NCBI GenBank assembly: GCA_036394195.1
Contig: DASWFO010000140.1
Location: 1 to 14,044 of the forward strand
Source: DATJPD01 sp036394195
GTDB lineage: Bacteria; Pseudomonadota; Alphaproteobacteria; CACIAM-22H2
Length of the DNA stretch: 14,044 nt
Direction of reading: 5' to 3'
A model generated the notes under the pieces. The model had not been told where the DNA came from. It saw only the letters and a list, made by a program, of their open reading frames with translations, and searched no databases. Shown piece by piece: positions 1-4,881 of the stretch. A program made the translations under genes and the position numbers. Each line of letters starts with the position of its first letter. Within the stretch, counting starts at the first letter, position 1.

Positions 1-420
1 GGTCACCTCGCGGCAGTCATAGCCGTTCCACATGTGGTTCTCGTAGAAGATGTGGCCGAGGCCGTCCCACTGCGTGCCGCATTGCAGCGGCATCACCACC
101 ATGTCGTCGGCGGCGCGGATGCCGCGATGATCGAGCACGCCGGCATACGCATCGGTGCCGGTGCGCAGCATCGTGTGCACCGGATTGATGCGGCCCATCG
201 CCGGATACTTACTCTTGGCCCCCTGCGGCCCGTTGTTGTCAAAGTTGAGCGCCAGCGAGATCACCTTGCCCTTCTTGACCAGCCGGGCGGCGGCGATGAT
301 GTCCTCGGGCTCGGTGTAGTTGAGCGTGCCGATCTCGTCCTTCGGCCCCCACTTGCCCCAGTTCTTGTATTTCTCGGCGGCGTCGTGCAGGTCCTGTCGC
401 GTCAGCTTCCGTGCAGCCAT
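1..420 (-). CDS. Cyclase-family metal-dependent hydrolase, N-terminal 140 residues (partial)
   Basis: The reading frame begins at a minus-strand ATG (418-420), with AAGGGG (430-435) nine bases upstream as ribosome site, and runs off the left edge. Near the start it carries WGKWGPKDEIGTLNY, typical of the large 'cyclase family protein' group (PF04199, the kynurenine-formamidase-like fold). Further in, residues 111-123 read PLQCGTQWDGLGH. This is the family's metal-binding region in a form where Gln replaces the first His of the classic HxGTHxDxxxH motif; Q113, Q117, D119 and H123 occupy the ligand positions. Family members hydrolyse amides or lactones with a bound divalent metal. The substrate cannot be told from this fragment. 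Full members are usually a little over 300 residues, so more than half is missing. It is divergent from the binding-protein operon, which fits a role in the same catabolic locus. The family call is firm; the exact reaction is unknown. Confidence 0.85.
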   Translation of the reverse strand, partial: MAARKLTRQDLHDAAEKYKNWGKWGPKDEIGTLNYTEPEDIIAAARLVKKGKVISLALNFDNNGPQGAKSKYPAMGRINPVHTMLRTGTDAYAGVLDHRGIRAADDMVVMPLQCGTQWDGLGHIFYENHMWNGYDCREVT

Positions 421-450
421 GAGCCGTTTCCCCTTGTCGAAAGTTCTCCC

Positions 451-465
451 GGGTCAGGCCGACCC
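451..465. promoter_or_regulatory. Possible operator: 15-bp inverted repeat in the divergent intergenic region
   Basis: GGGTC (451-455) and GACCC (461-465) are perfect 5-bp arms separated by AGGCC. They sit in the 143-base gap between the divergent cyclase gene and the first binding-protein gene, where a shared regulator would bind. A dyad this short can arise by chance in GC-rich DNA, and no convincing -35/-10 pair is visible nearby. No regulator gene is present in the window. Confidence 0.2.
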
Positions 466-563
466 TACACCAGCGCCGCCGCCAGCATCAACGGAGGGGC
501 TCCCGCGGCGCGCCCCGGTCTGCTACTGATGGCCGCAACAAGAACAGACGGTGGGGAGGGCAG

Positions 564-1529
564 ATGAACAGCATCATCCGGCTCCTGGTCATCGCAGCGG
601 CACTCGTGGCCGCGCCGGGCGCCATCGCAGAGGGCTATCCGGCCAAGCCGGTGCGCGTGATCGTACCGTTCTCGGCGGCCGGCCCGGGCGACATCATCGC
701 CCGCATCCTGGCCCAGAGGCTGACCGAGCAGCTCGGCCAGCAATTCCTTGTCGATAACCGCCCGGGCGCCGGCGGCAATGTCGGCATGGCGATGGTCGCC
801 AAGGCGCCGCCCGACGGCTACACGATCCTGGTCGTGAGCTCGGCGCTGGTGGTCAATCCCGGCCTCTACGCCAATATGGGATTTGATTCGATCAAGGACC
901 TGGCGCCGGTGACCAAGGCGGTCGACTCGCCGAACGTGCTGACGGTGCATCCGTCGTTTCCGGCGAAGACGGTCAAGGAGCTCCTCGCCGTCGTGAAGGC
1001 CAACCCCGGCAAATACAGCTACGCCGCACCGCCGATCGGCACGACGCCGCATCTCGGCGGCGAGCTCCTGAAGCTCAGCTACGGCCTCGACCTGGTGGCG
1101 GTGCCGTTCAATGGCGCCGCCCCGGCGCTCACCTCGACGGTGCAGAACCAGACGCCGATTTCGTTCACCGCCCTGCCGCCGGCGACCGAGCTCGTGCTGT
1201 CGGGCCAGCTTCGCGCACTCGCGGTGACTGCCAAGCACCGCTCCCCGGCCCTGCCGGACGTCCCGACCATGGAGGAGGCCGGCGTGCCCGGCCAGGAGTC
1301 CGACACGATGCAGGCAGTGCTGGTGCCCGCCGGCACGCCGCGGACGATCATCGACCTCCTGCACCGCGAAATCCTCAAGGCCCTGGCCAAGCCGGACGTG
1401 CAAGCGCGGCTGGCGCAGCTGGGCTTCGATCCGGTCGGCAATTCGCCCGACGAGTTCGCGGTCGAGATCAAGCTGGAGTTGGAGAAATGGGGGAAGGTCG
1501 TGCGCGCCGCCAACATCAAGGTGGACTAG
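564..1529 (+). CDS. Bug/TctC-family periplasmic solute-binding protein (first of three)
   Basis: This 321-residue protein belongs to the tripartite tricarboxylate transporter receptor family (Bug/TctC, PF03401), which delivers small carboxylates to a TctA-TctB membrane pair or acts as an extracytoplasmic sensor. Residues 1-22 form a Sec signal peptide with a likely cut after AIA. The mature part begins EGYPAKPVRVIVPF, the usual family start. NRPGAGGNVG, APPDGYTILV and the NPGKYSY/GTTPHLGGELL region follow in family order. The first ligand loop reads SAAGPGDIIAR, where the next two paralogs have GGPTDV. The start is set by GGGGAGGG (553-560) just ahead of ATG 564. It is divergent from the cyclase gene and 34 bases ahead of the second paralog, so it probably leads the operon. 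The ligand is not predictable from sequence; a dicarboxylate or hydroxy acid is plausible given the dehydratase downstream. Confidence 0.93.
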   Translation: MNSIIRLLVIAAALVAAPGAIAEGYPAKPVRVIVPFSAAGPGDIIARILAQRLTEQLGQQFLVDNRPGAGGNVGMAMVAKAPPDGYTILVVSSALVVNPGLYANMGFDSIKDLAPVTKAVDSPNVLTVHPSFPAKTVKELLAVVKANPGKYSYAAPPIGTTPHLGGELLKLSYGLDLVAVPFNGAAPALTSTVQNQTPISFTALPPATELVLSGQLRALAVTAKHRSPALPDVPTMEEAGVPGQESDTMQAVLVPAGTPRTIIDLLHREILKALAKPDVQARLAQLGFDPVGNSPDEFAVEIKLELEKWGKVVRAANIKVD

Positions 1530-1563
1530 AAAAACGGCCGAGGGATAGAACGGGGAGGCGACC

Positions 1564-2553
1564 ATGATGGCGAAGCGGATGATGGCGGCAGGCATCGCCG
1601 TGGTGCTCGCGGTGGCAGTCGGGATCGCCACGGCGGACCCGGCGCGGGCCCAGACATATCCGAACAAGCCGGTCCGCATCCTCATCGGCTTTGCGGCCGG
1701 CGGGCCAACCGACGTCGTGGCGCGACTGGTGGCGCAGAAGCTGTCGGAAAGCCTGAAACAGCAATTCGTGGTCGAGAACCGCCCGGGGGCGGGCAGCAAC
1801 ATCGCCATGGGCCTCGCGGCCCGCGCGGCGCCGGACGGATACACGCTGCTGGCGGTCAGCTCCGCGTTCGTGGTCAATCCGACGCTCTACGGCGCCAATA
1901 TCACCTACGACCCGTACAAGGATTTCGTGCCAATCACGGTCGCCGCCGATTCGCCGAACGCCGTGTTCGTGAATCCGTCGGTGCCGGCCAAGACGATGAA
2001 AGAGCTAATCGATGCCATCCATGCCAATCCCGGCAAGTACAGCATCGCGACCGCCGGCATGGGGACCACGCCCGACCTCGCCGCCGAGCTGCTGCGCATG
2101 ACCTTCAAGCTCGATGCCGTACGCGTGCCGTTCAACGGCGGCGCACCGTCCGTTCAATCGGTGCTGCAGGGGCAGACGCCGATCGGCTTCGGCGCGATCC
2201 CGCCGGCGACCGAGCTGATCAAGTCCGGGCAGCTGCGCGGCCTGGCCGTCGCGGCGAAACACCGGGCGCCGGCCTTGCCCGACGTGCCGACCCTGGCGGA
2301 AGCCGGAATCCCGGACCAGGAGTCCAACACGCTCGCCGCCATTCTGGCACCGGCCGGAACGCCGGCGCCGATCATCGGCCTGCTGCACAAAGAGATCGTC
2401 ACCGCACTCGCCGATCCGACGATCAAGGCGCGGCTGATCGAGCTCGGCTTCGATCCGGTCGGCAACACGCCGGCCCAATTCACCGCCCTGATCAAGGCCG
2501 AGATCGAGAAATGGGGCAAGGTGATCCGCGACGCCAACATGAAGGTCGAATAG
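1564..2553 (+). CDS. Bug/TctC-family periplasmic solute-binding protein (second of three)
   Basis: This 329-residue paralog of its neighbours carries a Sec signal peptide ending near ARA at about residue 29. The mature start TYPNKPVRILIGF is followed by the ligand loop AGGPTDVVARLVAQKL, ENRPGAGSNIAMG and APDGYTLL, then NPGKYSIATAGMGTTPDLAAELL. These are the standard Bug/TctC (PF03401) landmarks. GGGGAGG (1552-1558) is well spaced from ATG 1564; the next codon is also ATG and could be used instead. It resembles the third copy more than the first, sharing for example TAGMGTTPDLA and ITYDPYKDF/IPYDPYKDF, and shares a 29-base identical DNA block with it. It most likely binds a carboxylate in the periplasm. 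No TctA or TctB gene is nearby, so the partner membrane permease must be encoded elsewhere or the protein serves another purpose. Confidence 0.93.
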   Translation: MMAKRMMAAGIAVVLAVAVGIATADPARAQTYPNKPVRILIGFAAGGPTDVVARLVAQKLSESLKQQFVVENRPGAGSNIAMGLAARAAPDGYTLLAVSSAFVVNPTLYGANITYDPYKDFVPITVAADSPNAVFVNPSVPAKTMKELIDAIHANPGKYSIATAGMGTTPDLAAELLRMTFKLDAVRVPFNGGAPSVQSVLQGQTPIGFGAIPPATELIKSGQLRGLAVAAKHRAPALPDVPTLAEAGIPDQESNTLAAILAPAGTPAPIIGLLHKEIVTALADPTIKARLIELGFDPVGNTPAQFTALIKAEIEKWGKVIRDANMKVE

Positions 2554-2567
2554 CCAGGGCGTTTGCA

Positions 2568-2608
2568 CCTCCCGGGGCGGACGTGTATCAACGCGTAAAA
2601 CCGGGAGG
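2568..2608 (+). promoter_or_regulatory. Leader hairpin masking the Shine-Dalgarno of the third binding-protein gene
   Basis: CCTCCCGG (2568-2575) is perfectly complementary to CCGGGAGG (2601-2608), and the latter contains the ribosome-binding site of the gene starting at 2613. Between the arms, ACGTGT (2581-2586) can pair with ACGCGT (2591-2596) with one G-U pair around an ATCA loop. The whole forms a two-tier stem with a GGCGG/AAAA internal loop. The structure fills most of the 59-base gap after the second paralog. Pairing is seen directly in the sequence; translational control is inferred. Confidence 0.5.
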
Positions 2609-2612
2609 GACG

Positions 2613-3593
2613 ATGATCACCAGACGGCGTTTGATTGCGGGTGCCATGCTGCTGGCCGGCGGCCTCGCTATTCCTTCCGCACCAGCCGCGGCGCAGGCGT
2701 ATCCCAACAAGCCAGTCAAGGTGCTGGTCGGCTTCGCGCCGGGCGGGCCGACCGACGTCATGGCCCGCCTGCTCAGCCAGAAGATCGGCGAAAGCCTCGG
2801 CCAGCAATTTGTGGTCGAGAACCGCGCCGGCGCCGGCGGCAATATCAGCATGGGCATCGCCGCCAAGTCGCCGCCGGACGGCACCACGATCCTGTTCGCC
2901 AGCTCGGCCTTCGTCGTCAATCCGAGCCTGTATCGCAGCATCCCCTACGACCCGTACAAGGACTTCATCCCGGTCACCAAGGCCGGGACGTCGCCGAACG
3001 TGCTGGTGGTCAATCCGGCCGTGCCGGCGAAGACGCCGAAGGAGCTCATCGAGGTCATTCGCGCCAATCCCGGCAAGTACAGCTTCGCCACGGCCGGCAT
3101 GGGGACCACGCCCGACCTCGCGGGCGAGCTGTTCCGCATGACCTACAACCTCGACGCCGTCCGCGTGCCGTACAACGGGGCGGCCCCCGCCTTCGCCTCG
3201 ACCTTGGCCAACCAGACGCCGATCGCATTCGGCGCCCTGCCGCCGGCGGCCGAGATGATCAAAGCCGGCCAGCTGCGCCCGCTTGCGGTGACCGCCAATC
3301 ACCGCTCGCCGATGATCCCCGACACACCGACCATGGCCGAAGCCGGGATTCCCGACCAGGAGTCGGATACCTGGCAGGGCGTCTTCCTGCCTTCAGGCAC
3401 GCCGCGTCCGATCGTCGATCTCCTCTATCGCGAGATCCTGAAAGCGCTGGCCCAGCCCGATGTGAAGCAGCGCCTGGCCGAGATCGGCTTCGAGGCGATC
3501 GGGAACACGCCCGAGGAATTCAGGCAGAACATCAAAGACGAGATCGAGAAATGGGCGAAGGTGATCAAGGCTGCCAACATAAAGGTGGAATGA
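2613..3593 (+). CDS. Bug/TctC-family periplasmic solute-binding protein (third of three)
   Basis: From ATG 2613 the protein has 326 residues. The frame is open further upstream (to 2511) inside the previous gene, but GGGAGG (2603-2608) and a proper signal peptide beginning MITRRRLIAG support 2613. The peptide has an RRR motif preceded by Thr and followed by Leu-Ile, so Tat export is possible as well as Sec; it ends near PAAAQA at about residue 29. The mature part shows AYPNKPVKVLVGF, the ligand loop GGPTDVMARLLSQKI, ENRAGAGGNISMG, SPPDGTTILF and NPGKYSFATAGMGTTPDLAGELF, all landmarks of the Bug/TctC family (PF03401). It would bind a carboxylate in the periplasm. Its Shine-Dalgarno lies in a strong inverted repeat absent from the leaders of the other two copies, suggesting its output is tuned separately. 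It lies 28 bases ahead of the dehydratase gene. Confidence 0.93.
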   Translation: MITRRRLIAGAMLLAGGLAIPSAPAAAQAYPNKPVKVLVGFAPGGPTDVMARLLSQKIGESLGQQFVVENRAGAGGNISMGIAAKSPPDGTTILFASSAFVVNPSLYRSIPYDPYKDFIPVTKAGTSPNVLVVNPAVPAKTPKELIEVIRANPGKYSFATAGMGTTPDLAGELFRMTYNLDAVRVPYNGAAPAFASTLANQTPIAFGALPPAAEMIKAGQLRPLAVTANHRSPMIPDTPTMAEAGIPDQESDTWQGVFLPSGTPRPIVDLLYREILKALAQPDVKQRLAEIGFEAIGNTPEEFRQNIKDEIEKWAKVIKAANIKVE

Positions 3594-3621
3594 CGTCGGT
3601 CCTCGCGCGATAAGCCCGACC

Positions 3622-4788
3622 ATGCGCATCACCGACATCCGCGAGACCGCGCTCCCGATCAACTCGCAGATCCGGAACTCGAGTTTCGACTTCAGTGAGA
3701 TGACGACATCCGTGGTGGCGGTCATGACCGACGTGGTGCGCGACGGCCGGCCGGTGATCGGCTTTGCATTCAACTCGACCGGCCGCTACGCCTGCGGCGC
3801 GCAGATGCGCGCCCGCTTCATCCCGCGCCTGCTGCGCGCCGACCCGGGCAGCCTGCTCGACGACAGCGGGCGCAATTTCGACCCGGCGAAGGCGCTCGCC
3901 TGCATGCTTCAGCGCGAGAAGGCCGGCGGCCACAGCGAGCGCTCGGTCGGCATCGGCACGATCGAGGTGGCGCTGTGGGACGTCGTCGCCAAGATCGAAC
4001 AGAAGCCGCTGCATCGCGTGCTGGCCGAGCGCTTCAACCAGGGCCGCGTGGCCGAGCTCGTGTTCTGCTATGTCGGCGGCGGCTGGTATTTTCCCGGCCA
4101 GACGGTGCAGGACCTGAAGGACGAGATGCGCCGCCATCTCGATGCCGGCTACACCATGGTCAAGATGAAAGTCGGCGGTGCGCCGCTCCACGAGGACCTG
4201 CGCCGGCTGGAGGCGGTGCTGACGGTCGTCGGCGGCGGCGATCACCTGGCCGTGGATGCGAACTGCAAGTTCGAGCGGGCCGAGGCGCTGGCCTACGCCA
4301 AGGCGCTGGCGCCGTTCGGGTTGCGCTGGTTCGAGGAGCCGTGCGATCCGCTCGATTACGCGCTCCTGGCGGAGCTCGCCGGCGTTTACGCGCCGCCGCT
4401 GGCCACGGGCGAAAACCTGTTCTCGACCCAGGACGTCGAGAACCTGGTGCGGTTCGGAGGCTTGCGCGCCGACCGCGACATCATCCAGGTCGATCCGCCG
4501 CAGGCCTACGGCATCGCGCAGTATGCGCGCACGGTCGCCGTGCTCGACCGCCGGGGCTGGCGGCGCGCCGGCCTGTTCCCGCATGGCGGCAACCAGATGT
4601 CGCTGCACATCGCCGGCGGCTTCGGCCTCGGCGGCGCCGAATCCTATCCCGGCGTCTTCGGGGTGTTCGGCGGGTTTGCCGACGACGCGCGGGTCGACAG
4701 CGGCTACCTGCGTCTGCCCGACCGTCCCGGCATCGGGTTCGAGGGCCAAGCCGCCTTGTACGCCGTGATGAAGAGCCTCACCGCCTGA
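3622..4788 (+). CDS. Enolase-superfamily sugar-acid dehydratase, D-tartrate dehydratase-like
   Basis: This 388-residue mandelate racemase/muconate lactonizing enzyme family member is close, from memory, to D-tartrate dehydratase (TarD) of Bradyrhizobium, which is about 389 residues and converts D-tartrate to oxaloacetate. Catalytic positions are all present: K181 and K183 in KMK (general base), Mg ligands D212, E238 and E264, D291, and H321 in FPHGGNQMSLH (general acid). K100 in REKAGGHSERSVG matches the N-terminal specificity loop. The end, GIGFEGQAALY, also fits the TarD type. Residues next to the metal ligands differ from TarD as I recall it: C215 and K216 after AVDAN, PC after the EE pair (240-241), and PP after D291. 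Another 2,3-dihydroxy acid is therefore possible. No clear Shine-Dalgarno precedes ATG 3622, so coupling to the gene 28 bases upstream is likely. It is cytoplasmic and follows three carboxylate-binding proteins. Confidence 0.88.
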   Translation: MRITDIRETALPINSQIRNSSFDFSEMTTSVVAVMTDVVRDGRPVIGFAFNSTGRYACGAQMRARFIPRLLRADPGSLLDDSGRNFDPAKALACMLQREKAGGHSERSVGIGTIEVALWDVVAKIEQKPLHRVLAERFNQGRVAELVFCYVGGGWYFPGQTVQDLKDEMRRHLDAGYTMVKMKVGGAPLHEDLRRLEAVLTVVGGGDHLAVDANCKFERAEALAYAKALAPFGLRWFEEPCDPLDYALLAELAGVYAPPLATGENLFSTQDVENLVRFGGLRADRDIIQVDPPQAYGIAQYARTVAVLDRRGWRRAGLFPHGGNQMSLHIAGGFGLGGAESYPGVFGVFGGFADDARVDSGYLRLPDRPGIGFEGQAALYAVMKSLTA

Positions 4789-4817
4789 GCCCGCCCGCGC
4801 GCGCGCATGGCGCTTTC

Positions 4818-4854
4818 GGTCCCGGCGGACTAATCTTTCGTCCAGTGCCGGGCC
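4818..4854 (+). other. Long imperfect hairpin between the dehydratase gene and ppc
   Basis: CCCGGCGGAC (4821-4830) pairs with GTCC (4840-4843) and GCCGGG (4847-4852), leaving a three-base AGT bulge and a nine-base loop. GG (4818-4819) and CC (4853-4854) could extend the stem past a bulged T. It ends 27 bases before the ppc start codon. No T-run follows, so it is a poor intrinsic terminator. It could be a Rho-type end for the upstream operon or a structured ppc leader. The rest of the gap holds a short CG-alternating run (4796-4809) and nothing else I recognise. Confidence 0.35.
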
Positions 4855-4881
4855 GACGGGTGCAATGGGGGTTGTGCTGCG

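Noticed and set aside
34..567. A 177-codon plus-strand open frame at the left edge
   Set aside because: It is antisense to the cyclase-family gene, whose minus-strand product has clear family motifs and a good ribosome site.
465..1877. A 470-codon minus-strand open frame across the first two binding-protein genes
   Set aside because: It spans two real plus-strand genes and their gap, and shows only low-complexity Arg/His-rich sequence.
4796..4809. A 14-base alternating purine-pyrimidine run (CG repeats) that could adopt Z-DNA
   Set aside because: Runs of this length are common in DNA this rich in GC, and nothing ties it to a function.
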